A DNA stretch of 64,000 nucleotides from Pegea sp. RAD2-039 (taxonomy: Eukaryota; Chordata; Thaliacea; Salpida; Salpidae). The DNA is taken from the NCBI GenBank assembly GCA_034620365.1, contig JAQGEQ010000163.1:595962-659961 (forward strand), written 5' to 3'. This document shows positions 1 to 12,756 of this stretch, piece after piece. Position numbers and translations under genes: made by a program. A model generated the notes under the pieces. It did not search any database. It worked only from the letters and a program-made list of their open reading frames with translations, and was not told where the DNA came from. The stretch's first letter is position 1. Each line of letters opens with the position of its first letter.

Positions 1-99
1 AGGTAAATAGATGTCTCTGATGAAAAACTCAAATTTGAATATCAATTAAAAGTTCTTGGCAGTTATTAGTAATTGCTCTTCAGTTGTTCGAGAAAAAGT

Positions 100-2709
100 T
101 TAGCTTTCCCAACAGAATTGAGTATAACAGATAGGACATTTATCTTGAATATAAAACCATTTTTTTAAACAGTTTTCATGAAAAATATGCCCACAGTGCA
201 TTTTCTTTGCTGCATTTGTTTCTAACTGTAAAGCAAAAAGCTTTAAGACATCATTTCACAAAGAATATAAGTGACAACAATACTTTTTAATGATTAAAAC
301 TGAAATTTAATAATAGTTTAAACTAAAGTAACATTAGATAAAGTTTTATATTAAATATCAGTAAATTTATTATTCAAAATTTTAACTAAATAATCTACAA
401 TATCTCAACATTTAATCCAAAATAAAAATGAGGAAATTAACTGACACTAAAACTACATCTGCAAATTGGACAGACATCTTCTTTTTCTTCAATTTCTTCT
501 TTTGTTGCATGAGGAAGCGAACGAACTTTTTTAGCGGCATTTCGTCTCATCGACCAAATTTTCCAACCTTCACCACCTCTTTGAACGATGCAGTAGTATG
601 TATAAACTGCCAGTAGCAGTATCACTGAAATTGGATTGAAAGTTTCATAAAAAAACATGAACAAAAGTTGCTGTTTGTAAATCAACACTAACTGATGATT
701 AGTTGATTATCTATTTACTCTAGTAATAATTTAAAGTTTGTTTTTTTCAAAATTAAGTTAACAAACAAGCAATAAACTTTTGAAATTTATTTAGTATGTA
801 AATTTGTCAAACAAATTTGTTAATAATAAAACTTACTTACCTACAATACTAGTCATTTCATTATAAAATTTTCCAATGATATAACCACACATACTGAGAG
901 TTATAAAAAATTCGATAGCTCTACAAGCACCACGGATATAGAACATTACATCATCAAGATTATCCCAGCCTTGAGTAAAGACATAATCAAAAGTTAACAC
1001 AGAGTAAATGATGAGTGACCCAAACATCAATGAAAAAGTATTCAGATAATTATAAGTCAGAATAAAAATCCAAAAAGATGAACTGAAAAAGAAGAATTAT
1101 TAGTCAAAATCCAAAATTAAACATCAAATATTAACCTCATACTAGACAAGCACATATATGACAGAACTCCTGAAACCAGAAGAAGAGATAGAGACAGCAA
1201 TAAGATGCGGATATTTTGCCAAATCGACCCATTATGGGCGGTGGACAGGGCCATCAACATTGGGTCGATTATATTGAAAAAACTTTGAAACTATAAAAAA
1301 TTAAACAAAAAATTTTTGACAAAAAACAAATTTTTCAGCATTTATACTAACTATTAATGTTTAATTAAGTAAATGTTTAAGAGTTGAGATAAATCTAACT
1401 TGTGAAGAAGCAATTGTGAAGAGGATGTAATTGATCATTGTAAACCGATGCTCTAAAGATGAATTGAGTAAATCACTGTATAAAGTCATCACCAACACTG
1501 TTATTCCATCTATTGCTCCTATATTCCACAGAAAAAACTAAAATGTATAATTTGTATAAAAAATATTTTATACTAATAATTTCAGCGAGTTTTTCACGAG
1601 TTAAAAGTATTGACTTATGAGTTACCTGTCATAGGACCACTAACTACATCAGGGCGATGGCTTTCAAATGACCAATGAAGCCAAGATCTAGACAAAAAAT
1701 CAACTATTAACAAAATAGAGGTAAGAGAAATATTGTGTATCAAATCAAGTTTTAAAAAATTAATTTACCTTATAAGAAAATATTGACATTTGACAATATT
1801 TGCTGTAATCAAAGCCAACCCAAATAAATTAATTGTTGTACTTAAACACTCTGATATGCTAATAGCTATAGGAATGAGAACTTTATGTGTTTCTAAAAAA
1901 GGATCTTCCCATAAAGTGAAATTTAAATGTTTATGACCATCATTCACAAATACATTAAAGAAAAGTTTTGGCAAAAATCTTACTACCCAACAACACATGA
2001 TAAGATTTTGTACTTGATATTCAAATTTAGCCAATGACAATATACCATACCATCCATAAAACCCAATTATTAATTTAAGTTTAAGCCAAGCTAGATGAAG
2101 CTGTTTTAGTATTCGCCCTGCAACTCCAATAGTTATAAGAAGAAAAGAAAAGCAAGTGAACTGATAAGAGAAGTTGACCAGAGTTTCTAAACAACATATA
2201 TCAAAAAATAAAGCAAACCAAGGTAACAATGGTCCAATAAATAAATATAATTCCCAACGTTTAGACAACTCTACATATATATAAGATGAAAAAAGAAATA
2301 AAAGTTGCTGAATAAGAAATATTGTGACTTTAGTTTGTATATGACTATCAGTTTCAATTGGAAACTTGGATAGAAATGTTGAATCCATCAGTAAAGTTGA
2401 AATGTTGAAATATGACAAATTTGGAGGTAATAAAAGATTGAAAATACAATGACTCAAACAAACACAACTTAAACAAATTGTTTGTAAATAAAAGGCAGAT
2501 ATAAATGTTGGTGGACATAGTAGCAAAATCCATGAAAAAATGAACAAAATATTATCTAAATAAGGAAAAAATTTAAAATATGTACTATTTTGCAACAAGA
2601 CAAAATCTTTTAGAGTTAAACTACCCATGTACAAAAATTCTAACACTAATACAGCTGGAAGTCTAAGAACTATACCAATAATATGTTTTTTCCAATTTTC
2701 ATTCAACAT
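100..2709 (-). CDS. TRC8 / RNF139-RNF145-like multispanning RING E3 ubiquitin ligase
   Basis: Seven exons in phase give a 607-aa protein: 1769-2709, 1626-1687, 1400-1518, 1136-1290, 841-1082, 446-624 and 100-225. The first ~500 residues are a chain of hydrophobic segments, as in the TRC8 N-terminal domain. The C-terminus is a RING-H2: CPIC opens it at the end of exon 6, then CGHIFHENC and KWFYIQDKCPIC in exon 7 supply the other zinc ligands. A basic stretch with RRNAAKKVRSLP precedes the RING, as in RNF139/RNF145. Family members sit in the ER membrane and ubiquitinate sterol-pathway and other ER proteins; human members are about 660 aa, so this one is slightly short. The donor after exon 6 is GTCAGT, also used in CWC22. 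The start is the first ATG of the hydrophobic ORF. I infer the family; RNF139 versus RNF145 cannot be decided. Confidence 0.88.
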
Positions 2710-3600
2710 TTTAAGGAGTAAAACAAACCAGTCTTATGAACATTACAAAGTACCTTAAAATGAAACCTATAGAGAAAAATCATTTAGAAATTCATGAAGA
2801 TATCATTGAACAGACTAAAAAATGATAAAATAGTTTCTTTTATAAATAAATAAAAACAGTTTATACTAAAAATAAACATGATTATGTAATAAATCTTTTT
2901 GTTAACTTTATTAAAAGTAGCTTAAACTTTTAACCTAGATAAAAACCTTTTTTATACATTCTTATGTTTACATTATCAACTGAATAAAAATTATTAAAAA
3001 ATTAAACAAATAAATAAAATAGATATTTTAACATTTTTAAAACGCCATATGACTTAACTTCATAATATATGAATATATTACAAGTTCATAACGTTAATTT
3101 TTCTTAGTCATTGTTGTTTTTATAATTGCTTTAAAAAATATATGTAAAAAGTTGCAACAAATTTACTTAAAAATATTTAAGATAAAAACAAAAGTATTTA
3201 AGCATATTTCAAAATTTTTTATTATTGTATAAATATACAAAAAAAATCAGCAAACAGAAACATATATTAATTTTGATGATTGCAGTAATCTAAGATTTGT
3301 TTGTATTATAAGCTGTGTTCTCTAAACCGAAACAAATTGGAGTTTTTATTTTAAACCCGTAAAACTTGAATATACGGTGCTGTATTTTACAGGTAGTTTC
3401 AAAATCAAAGTTTATATTTATAAACGATTTGACATTATACTTTAAATGATAATGCGATTTAAGTTTAATATTAATATAACAAATTTATAAATTCATTTTT
3501 ATATAATTAAGGAGATTTGAGTCTTATTAATAGTAAATATTTTATTTATTTGTATTTTATGCAAATATGCAGATCTTAAAGCAAACAGGCAACGATATCG
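2710..3600. other. AT-rich intergenic stretch
   Basis: This is the 5' flank of the TRC8-like gene. It is strongly AT-rich with many A and T runs, and I see no coding frame, RNA gene or clear repeat. A promoter is expected near 2,720-2,900 but no TATA or CCAAT arrangement is convincing. Confidence 0.5.
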
Positions 3601-5500
3601 CTAAAAATGAAAGTATAGCAGTTCAACATCCGTAGTGTAGGTAAAAACAGAAACACTGCAAAGGCAGTATATGTAATTTATAATAAAATTGTAAGAACTT
3701 CATGATGCCAAAAAAGTAAAAAAAAAAGGCAAAAAAAGCGTTTTTTGTCAAAAAGTATGGTTCTAGAAGAAGTGACAGAATCATGTAGCAATAGAGTGGA
3801 AAAGAGAAAACCAATCTGTGGATCCTATTGAAAAAGCTGTTAGTCCTCTGGGTGCTGTTAAAGATTGGGTTCTTCTGAGACCTGTGGAAGATTAAGGTTC
3901 TCAAAAAATCTTTATAGTTAAGATGAGAGAAACCGTTTATGTTTAAAAAAATATTATGAAGTTGGAGAAAAATCGTGATAAGGTTTATTGTTAAGCTTTG
4001 AAAGACGGTTTTTTCATAAGGAAAAGGGAATGCCAGATCTAAGAAACAACTTAACTAGTAAACGATTTTTGAATTGATTAAAGATTTTGAATATTCTTTT
4101 AATGTTAGGACTCCATACAGAAGAGTTAAACTCTAACTTGGGATGGGTTAACTATTTCTGATATTTTTACAAATCTGAAATTAATTAACTAAACCTAAAA
4201 ATGTTGACCAAATAGTCTAGAAGAACCTTTTTAAAGTCATAAAAGATGAAAACGTCTAAGTGTATAATGAGAAGATAGCAGATATTTTTCTTGTTGTTTA
4301 GATATAAATCGAATAGTGCTGAGTTAGAATTTAAAAGTTTATTAATTGAGAACATTTGTCTGCAGCTAGCTTGAGTTATCTACATTAAAGTCATAGACTC
4401 CAAAGAAGATTGAAAGACCTCAGAGAGCAAGAATACGTTCAAGAACGGCCTACCCGTTCAGTAGTCAGTAAGGTACAGATAGCAACAAACGTATAGCTCT
4501 CTGCATAAAGGGCATAGCAACCCTAGTCAGCGTATACGCGCGCACCTTGTACACTGCTGATGACGTTAAAGCTGCGTTTTATGAAACTCAATCTTGTTAT
4601 TTTCAAACACAACGATCTCATAAACCTGGGCGGATGTAACGCAATAGGGATCACCATTCGTGGACTCGCTGTCTCGGACGTTTTAGTTTTAACGAATTCT
4701 AAACCTTCTTGGGCTTTGTCTTTCGCAAAATCTCTTTATCACTACTCCTTTTTCACAACTTAAGGTTTCTTGGAGGCGCTCTAAGCATTGGCATCACCCA
4801 AACATCATCTAGGTAAGAGGTAGCCTTCTAGGAAATTGATAAGATCACACCATAGTACTGAATACAACGGTCTCTAGTATGCTGCAGATTGTATCTTTCA
4901 AGTAAGATAATGTACAAAAACTGTATATATGTATAAAATATTGTTGAAAAACTTCACCTAAACCGCGCTTAAACACTATCGTACAGCGTGTACTGGAAAA
5001 AGTTGTACAATTCTCAACTTTAAAAGATAGGCAAAGACTGGTTCGAAGAAAAGATAGATTTATCGCTACCCTAACGCTGAGCGGAAACGTCAAGCGCATT
5101 TAAAACATAAGCCAAAAAAGCTATAAGCCAAAAAAGACACTTTGTAGAACTACAAGAAAATGTGCTAATCAGTTTTGGTTTTGTCAAAAGCAAAGGGTGA
5201 CTTTGTTCATGTGGTATTAGGTGCGATCAAACAGGATCTTCTACAATAGAAATAAGCACTTAAGGAGGTTGAGCATTTTGAATTTTTAAACATTTTAAAT
5301 ATTTTTTAAACAATTAAGGAGCATTTTCTCTTCTCGACCATCAACAAAACATCGTGACGAATACCGCGCTAGATAAAATGAAATGATCAATCATACACGA
5401 TCTAGATTGCGAACCAAAAAGAGAAAAATCATTTCATGAATGGGTTCTGGGAAGCACCAGGTAGCGATGATATATCACCTAACCTTTTGAAACAACTTTT
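3600..5500. other. Composition island with broken reading frames, origin unknown
   Basis: The stretch is visibly less AT-rich than its surroundings (for example around 4,430-4,720 and 4,960-5,100) and contains several CG dinucleotides. Frames on both strands look protein-like for 20-40 residues and then hit stops, as in a decayed gene or mobile element. One plus-strand frame near 4,960-5,098 has a basic run with STLKDRQR followed by RRKDRFIA, loosely like the end of the helix-turn-helix region of Tc1/mariner transposases. That resemblance is weak. No terminal repeats were found and the island occurs only once in the window. Confidence 0.3.
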
Positions 5501-6317
5501 TATTTTATTAAAACTAAAAACAATTTGGTGAGAAATCAGAAACAAGATGACATTTTTCAGAAGTATTTTTGCTAATCAGTTTATTATTAAAGATTTTCCA
5601 GAAGTAATTAGAACTTAAACCAATCAGCAAATGACTAATTAATTTGTGGAGCAAATTATTGATAAAGTTTTAAAGACTAAACTAAAGATTTTTTAGTAAC
5701 AAGCAAATAATACTCACCAAGAATCTGGTGAAAAAATTTGGTAAATTTAAGTGTTAAAAACTTCTTTATTTAGAGATGAAAAATTTGTGAATAATTCTTA
5801 ATTAAAGATTTTAATTTTTATAAATACAAACTATCTTACAGGTGAAGTAACTAACTAACAAAATTTTGAAAATATATTTTACCGTCAGATGCTGCTGCCT
5901 CTGCATCAAGAGTAAAGACGTTATCTACTCCTGGTTATTAGACTTTTATAAACAATATCTAAACTGTTAAAACTTAAATAAGAGAAATTCTAACTTACAA
6001 TTTATCATTACTCAGAAAAAACCAAACTGGAAACCAACAAAGCTAATTATAAAATGGATTTTTTATATCTACTTTAAAAATTTGTGAAATGTTAATTTTG
6101 TTGATACTTTAGTAAACTTTTAAAAGATTTTAAAATACAAATTAAACATTAAGGTTCCCAGACAATTTGAAATTAAAACCATGAAAAATTCCAATATCAC
6201 TTAAATCACCAAATTTAGAAGTATTTTGTTATTGTGAACCAACACTCTTTTCCCTTCAAACAATCAACCCACCAATAGATTGAATATTTTCACTTTTTTA
6301 GCGAATTTTATTGACGA
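5501..6317. other. Unassigned AT-rich spacer left of the amplicon
   Basis: No gene seen. Around 5,616-5,645 there is a CCAATCAGCAA motif followed by a TAATTAATT run that resembles one unit of the minisatellite at 49.9-50.4 kb, though too little is shared to call it the same repeat. The amplicon begins at about 6,318. Confidence 0.4.
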
Positions 6318-7317
6318 TGAATTCAAAATTATTCGAAAGAGTTGAGAGTATGTAGAGAGCTCGTTAAAGAAACTCAGTTTATTATCTGGTAACAATAAAA
6401 AGCTCTTCAAACCAATCAAATTTCATTTTAGAAAAAAAATTGGATGAAAATATAAAAGAAATGAACAAATATATTCTTCAAATGAAAAATACTTGGAAAA
6501 CCATAAAATTGAAGATTTGGTTTAGAATGGAAGCAGTTGTTAAAGCGAACTTAAAAACTGTCAGAAAATTCATGACAAGTTTTCCATTTCAAAATCAAAT
6601 GATTTCTTCAGACGTTGTTGGATGAAGCTTTTTTATATTCAAAGATCCGATTTTCTTCCCAGAAGAGGAAGATCATCAATAGATGTGAGAGAAGACTCAA
6701 ATTTTTGCAACATAAAAAAATTGAGATTTGAACTTTAGCTTCGCCAATACTGTTACAAAAAAACAGAAAAAATGAAAAACACTTCAAGTAAAAGTAGCAC
6801 AGAAAATTTACTCAAAATTTTACAACATAATACTAAACAGAAACTCAAACATCAGAAGCAAAAAATTTACAAACTTTCACTATGATGGTAATTGAAGAGA
6901 GGTGACGACAAAATTCTTATCCAAATGAAACCTTGGCAGACAGTCTTGTATATATATGCAATTTTTTCAACAATACTCGTCTTTGATTGGTTAAAATAAA
7001 ATGAAAAAATAATCAAAATTTTTGTAAAAACCAATTTACCAGTTTAGAATGAAAGTATTTCAAGAATTTTTGGAAAAAGGTAAAAAATAATCAAATATTG
7101 CAAAAAAATAAGAAAATATTTATCAGGTAAAGTTAGAAAAAATTTAAAATTGAAATTTGACATAAGAAGTTGATAATTGTACGATGGAGTTACTTGTAAC
7201 TAAATAAAAACAAATAAGTCTCAAAGGTTTAATAAAAACATTAGAATAGAAACTTTATATAAATTTTTTCTACTAACTTTAAGTTTTAGCAATTTAGTAT
7301 TATAGATACTAATTAAT
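6318..7317 (+). repeat. Element X, copy 1 (coiled-coil-like gene fragment)
   Basis: First of five copies of a ~1-kb block, named X here. It starts at ATTCGAAAGAGTTGAGAG. The plus strand has a short frame ending ETQFIIW, a ~43-nt intron-like gap (GTAACA to TTTTAG), then a helical lysine-rich frame (DENIKEMNKYI, MEAVVKANLKTVRKF) ending in a stop at about 6,625. The rest looks non-coding and ends at ATTATAGATACT. I do not recognise the protein. This copy lacks the inverted CWC22 piece present in front of copies 2 and 3 and passes straight into a B4GALT7 fragment. Confidence 0.7.
6945..6992 (-). promoter_or_regulatory. CCAAT plus TATA-like module, X copy 1
   Basis: On the minus strand AACCAATC is followed ~30 bases later by CATATATATACAAG, a good TATA-box match. 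The same pair is conserved in all five X copies. It would drive transcription leftward, antisense to the X frame. No transcript is known. Confidence 0.4.
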
Positions 7318-7998
7318 CATTAATCAAGTAGACAACTTAAGGTTTACAAGTTTCATTCAATTTTAAGTGTCCTTATGTAAATAAATTCTTTTCATCTAAA
7401 TTAGTTTATAAATTGTATTCCAAAGTTTATTCATTTTTTAGGTTCAACAGAGCGGCTCTAATCAATATTGGATTTTTATTTAGTAAAAATGATTGTGATT
7501 ACATCGTCATGCATGATGTTGATCTTTTGCCTCAGAATATTCAGCTTCTTTATGACTACCCTGAAAAGGTTCTAATTTCATCTCTTCTTTAGCTTTATTA
7601 AGATATAAATTTTTAAAACAGGGTCCTTATCATCTTTCATCGCCTGAATATCATCCTTTATATCATTATAAGACTTATATTGGGGGTGTTTTGATGATGA
7701 CAAATACCCATTTTACTTTGGTGAGATATTTTATACTTTCAAATGTTTCAGAAAACTTTTCATTTTATTTTTTACTAATTTATTTTAGTGTAACGGGATG
7801 TCGAATATGTTTTGGGGTTGGGGTAGAGAAGATGATGAATTATATGTAAGATTTAAAAAGCATAATCTCAAGGTAATTATCATTTTAATTTTTTCTTCTG
7901 TTTCTTTTATAAAATTTGCTTTTTTAACAGCTTATTTTTCTAACAAATAATTTTACTTTTGATTTGTTAATTTCTTTTAAAATATAAAATATTTGTAT
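7318..7998 (+). pseudogene. B4GALT7: B4GALT7 fragment A (exon 2 tail to exon 5)
   Basis: Contains the end of exon 2 (NQVDNL), exon 3 (7442-7568), exon 4 (7622-7720) and exon 5 (7789-7872) of the galactosyltransferase that is complete at 42.8-44.5 kb, with introns and splice sites preserved. The catalytic HDVDLLP and WGWGREDDE motifs are intact. It lacks the signal anchor (exon 1), most of exon 2 and exons 6-7, so it cannot make the enzyme. Its left edge joins element X; its right edge, inside intron 5 at about 7,998, joins CWC22 3' flank. Confidence 0.9.
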
Positions 7999-8256
7999 TA
8001 TTACTAATCAGCAAATTTACATCATATTTTATTGTGGAACAAATTTGGTGATTTATTCAAATAATTGACGATGTAGTTTCTAACTTTCTTCGAGAAACCA
8101 TTTACTTATTGCTGCTTACGACTAACAACGAGCTAGGAGTCGTTAATTTCTAACAGATTTATTTTCTTATCATTTTTCTTTTCGATTTTTAAAAATTTTC
8201 ATGAAACAAATTGTTACTGATAGAAAATATTAAAGTTAAAATTTTCTTAAAAACGT
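7999..8256. repeat. CWC22 3'-flank block shared by all units
   Basis: About 260 bases running from the B4GALT7 intron junction (TTACTAATCAGC) to the CWC22 stop. The same block follows the B4GALT7 fragments at 16.7, 23.3 and 36.6 kb, and a partial copy lies at 14,659-14,822. It marks the recombination joint of the amplicon. Confidence 0.8.
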
Positions 8257-11200
8257 TCAAATTATTATTTTCTTTTCAAACTGATCATTGAAATTTGATT
8301 TGGAATAAAAGCATCTTTCTTTATGATCAATTTGAATTGATCCAAGTTCTTCATCTGTGTCTTCACCATGGTTACATTGTCGATGTCGCGATTCATCACC
8401 ATGACGACCAGATCGACTATTGTAGTCACGTGAGGGTTCGTTGTCGTAACGACGAGATGGATGCTGGTCACGATCACCATGACGACGATAGTGATGATGT
8501 CTACGATCTTCATCATCATCACGTCGATCTCTTTGTCTTACATGATCCTCTTTAGCGTCATCTTGTGGCGCTTCTTCTTCTTCTTCATCACTTTTTGGGG
8601 ATTTTTTTTCTAGAATATCTTCCCGAACCTCTTTCTGTCTTCTTTCTTCGGCTCTTTACAACAGCTTCCTCATCACTACTTGAAGATGAAGATGAGGACG
8701 AGGGACTTTTTCTTTTTTTACTTTTTCTCGACTTTTTTGATCTCACTTTTTTTGCTTTTTTCCTTCGATATTTTTTCTTCTTTTTAACTTCTTCTTCAGA
8801 AGAAGAGGAGGATGAGTCCTCTGCAAAAAGATTCTATAAAAAATGAGATTTGAAAGATCAAAGATACAAACCACTAGATGAAGAGGTATCATCATTTGAA
8901 GATGGTTGAGCCGCTAAAGCAGCTAATTGCTCCTGCTGAAGTTTCAATTGTATCTCTTTCGTAGATTGCTTTAAATGTTCTCGGAGCCCTTCGGTTAAAG
9001 CACCTAATCCGATTGTAGTAAGAAAGTTGATGGCGAATCTGGTTGCTTTGGGGTCAGAACGAGGTAAGAGACCCTCGAAAAAAGCTGCTAAGGTGCTAAA
9101 TAAACAAATCGATTATTTGGATGCAATTAATGGTTAGATAAACTTACGGATCGTTGAGACGTTCGTTTAATTTTTCGATTCCCATGTATTCAGTGACTTC
9201 AAGAAGAAGAATTTTAAGGAAGATTCGACCTGATGATGTTGTTGTCTCTTCTGTTAAGCTCACATTTGCAAATACACTCCATGGGATTGAATCAGAGTGT
9301 AAAAGATGAGCAAAAAACTGGAAAATGTCTTCGTTGAGTTGATATCTACATCTTTTTCGAGTCTTACCTTTGCCACGTTTCGTAGTTTGTTAGTTTCCAA
9401 GCGATGAATAGTCTCATATTGCTTTCCAAATAAAATCTCATATTGCTCCATGTGTTCTTGTTTTAATTGACAGAATCGCTGCAACAAAATCATTTCAGAT
9501 CAAATAAATCTGAATTCTTGATTCAGTCAGTTTAATATCAGTCACTTACTCCTGCTAAAAGTCCGTAGAACTTCTCATAAGTACGTTGTTGGGAACAGCA
9601 ATCGATAATCATAGCAAATATCTCCGGCTGAAAAACAAATCATCAAATTGATGAATAGAGATTCATAAAATCTTACAAAGTCGGATTCATTAAATTGCAT
9701 CTTTAGAATCCGATGAGCACACTCTTCAAATGATAAACTAGATTGAATAGCAAGATAGAAGTTCCGACGAAGAGCTACAAGGTTTGTTTCTGTCATGTCT
9801 TGTATGTCTGTCGTTTTTTCTTCAACAACAATTAATTGTTAAGTCGCGAGTGGTTGTTGTTGTTGAAGGACTTACGATCTTCATCTTCTTCTTCATCACC
9901 ATCATCAGAAGAGTCATCTGACGATCCATCGCTTCCAGAAGAGCTGTCGCTTTCATCCAGGATCTCTGCAAGATTCAATTGAAGCAAATTTCAATCACAA
10001 GGATTTGATTACCTGCTTTAATTTTCTGATAACTTTCTTCATTTTGTAAGAAATTCTCATCTAGTTGAAACACATTAGTATTCGTTTCAAGATTATTCAT
10101 CTCAATATTTTCGAGACTGATCTCATGAGTAAACTGATCGCTCTCATTAACATGATCAAGTTCACTTAGAACAGAAGGATGCTCTTTAAAACCATCTTTC
10201 CGGATTTGAAACATCACTTCAATCATATACTGAACACGTTTATCAAGTTCTTGTTCATGTAAAATTATTCTTAGTTGTTCAAACACTCCAGTTACTGAAC
10301 GAGGGGAAACTGCAGTCAGTTTTTGCCCACATTCTTTCAGTAAGCCAATTGCAACCTAAAAATAGCGAGTTACTACTGATGTAAATGTAATTGAATCAAC
10401 TGACCTCAACAGAATCATTTGTAGGAGTGTTTAAAAGGATGTACAACATCTGTAGGCAAATAATTTCGTTTGCAACTTGTTGGTTGACTAGATGAGCAAT
10501 GAATTGAGAAGCATGTAAACATTCGTCCTGTTTAATAAAATCATCTTATTATAGAGTTTTTGGACTTTACATATATGGGGGGTTAGATGTTACCCAATTA
10601 CCTTAATATTTCTCCTGAAAGACTGCTTGAAACGATTTGCTAGCCTGTATAATATCAGTTGTCCATTTTGTGGAAACCGAGAATTAATAACTGCTACAAG
10701 TGAAGCATAAACATTTGTAAAAGTTGGTGATGCATTTTGAGCAGTAATGATAGATCTTGCCAATAAACCTCTGGAAAAATATAGATTATTTCAATTACAA
10801 ATAATATTCTAAAATCCAAAACTTATAATTATATATTATAATATATTATGCTTATAAATATATATTAGCATAATAAATAAACTTTCTCATTTGATATTTT
10901 CTAAGACTTTAAGATAATTTTAATCTCATGAAATAGCTCAACATAAAGTAATATAAGTGAAATAAACAAGCATTAAATTATAAGAGATTTTAATAAAGAA
11001 TATATCTAAAGTCTAGAAATGATTTTAGGTTATTTAGAATTTACAAACTAACAAAATATGAGTTAAAAAGATACCTTCCACGAACAAGATTTTCTTGTAA
11101 AAGTTCCATAACAATATCTTTCAAATTTGAAACATTCACTTTATTGACCAAACCATTTAAACTTTTCTTTAAGGCTTCCCAACTTATCCGTTGATAAGAT

Positions 11201-11784
11201 TCACTATTCAAAATGACAAAAATTAATTAAATAAAGTATTTATATCTATTTATAAAGAAAAATTTATATAAAACTTATTCAGAAAAATAACTGAAATAAT
11301 TACAAATAATAAAAAGAATTATGCTAAAGGTAATGAAAATTTTTATAAGAACACAATATAATATGAAATAAAAATAAAGTTTATAAAATATATATATTCT
11401 TTTATCCCATAAATCATAGTAAATTGGTCCTTAAAAACAATTTATGATTCTATTATAAAAATGAATAAATGTGAACAAAACCTTAAGGTATCTATATAAA
11501 ATTCATCACAATACTAATATCAAAATATAAAATAAAACCAATTTATGTAAAAGTAGAATAAAAACTGACCTAGACTTATCTGTGATTCTTTGTTGCATAG
11601 CTCTCAACTTAGCTGGTGGAATATAAGCTCCTCCAGTTCTAGTCTGAAGTCTATCCATTTCAGGATCGATTTTTGGTTTCTTAGGAGGAACAGCATCTTT
11701 TGTTGGGGAGCAAGCTCTCACAACACTTTTAACTACTTTTTGGGTTGAACTTTCATTATCAGAAGAATCTTTACTTGATGCCAT
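8257..11784 (-). CDS. CWC22: CWC22 pre-mRNA-splicing factor, copy 1
   Basis: Twelve-exon copy of the spliceosomal protein CWC22, which recruits eIF4A3 to the spliceosome and so loads exon junction complexes. Exon 1 (11570-11784) encodes an acidic/serine start and the family motif [13 protein letters not shown]; exons 2-5 form the MIF4G domain, exon 6 an acidic linker, exons 7-11 the MA3 domain ([32 protein letters not shown]) and exon 12 a Lys/Arg/Ser tail. All exons are open. In exon 12 this copy lacks two bases at one point and one at another relative to copies 2 and 3, so the frame is restored after a short altered stretch. One residue is private: RRNFYLAI where the other copies have RRNIYLAI. 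The stop given is that of the arginine/histidine-rich last frame; see the finding on the frame break. Confidence 0.93.
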
Positions 11785-12756
11785 GATATTGAGTAGTCAC
11801 CAACGTTAAGAAATAATTTTTATAAAACAACCTATAAATTTTTGAAAAAAATAAAATTTAAAATAAAATTAAAAATAAAAATTTCAATCAATATTACTAA
11901 AAAATTATTCTAAATTTAATTATAACTGAATATAGAAGCCATTTTAGATAAAATATATTATCTTTTATACATGCATGCTTATTGTTTCTTAAATAAAAAT
12001 ATAAATTTTTTGTAATAAAATAAATTATAAAGAAAAGTTAAATAGTTAGTTACATATAAAAATATATTTTTAACTATTTTTAAACAAGATAAGCAACAAT
12101 AGAAAATTTAAAAATCAAATAGTTACAAGAATATCACAAAACATTATTTAAATACACATAACAAGATATTCAACATAATTTATTAGGAATTAAATCAAAA
12201 ACACTGATAGCATAAAATAAAATGAAATAATAAAACAACAACATAATCTTATATTATATAAATAAAAATATTATTCACATAAAGTAATATATAAATTAAA
12301 ATTGTACAATAATAGAAATTGAAATTAAAAAAAAAGATTATACTTATTGATTTTTCTATTCAATTGTAAACTGATAAAAGTAATTATAAATAAAATTCTG
12401 AAAATAATTTATTCTTTAAATTTTCAAATCAATTAGAAACACTTTAATATAAATCTCAAAACAAAATCTATTCGATTTACGAATTTAACATTAAAATAAT
12501 AAAGCTAACATGCAAACTATATACTGAATCAGTTGTATGACCAGAGAATTTGTGTTCGGTATCAAATATCCCTCTAAAGCCAAAATAATAAAAAGCCATA
12601 TTATTACTGAAATAAATTCAAACGATCGCATATATGAAAAAAACATTTAAAGAAATAATTTAAAACAATAACTATAGTAGTGAGAAAAATAATCTGAGTA
12701 CCATAATCATCTTACCGCAAAAGAAAATCTTTTTGCTGAAAAACAGTACTTTAGCT
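11785..12756. other. CWC22 copy 1 upstream region
   Basis: AT-rich 5' flank, about 970 bases, near-identical to the flanks of copies 2-5 until about 12,755 (CTTTAGCTTTTA), where copies 1 and 3 jump into inverted CWC22 intron sequence and copies 2 and 4 continue into ordinary flank. No clear promoter motif. It should hold the CWC22 promoter. Confidence 0.6.

Noticed and set aside
428-616. Small plus-strand frame over the RING gene
   Set aside because: Antisense shadow of exon 6 of the TRC8-like gene.
4845-5099. 84-codon minus-strand frame in the composition island
   Set aside because: No family resemblance and no start context; the opposite strand in the same stretch looks at least as protein-like, so neither is called.
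8295-8846. Plus-strand open frames rich in His/Asp/Phe/Leu (and repeats at 17.0, 23.6 and 36.9 kb)
   Set aside because: They are the complement of CWC22 exon 12; the repetitive Lys/Arg/Ser codons keep the opposite strand open.
9260-9493. Separate 77-codon gene starting [10 protein letters not shown] (also in the other CWC22 copies)
   Set aside because: It is CWC22 exon 9 read on into intron 9; the ATG lies in the intron before the exon.
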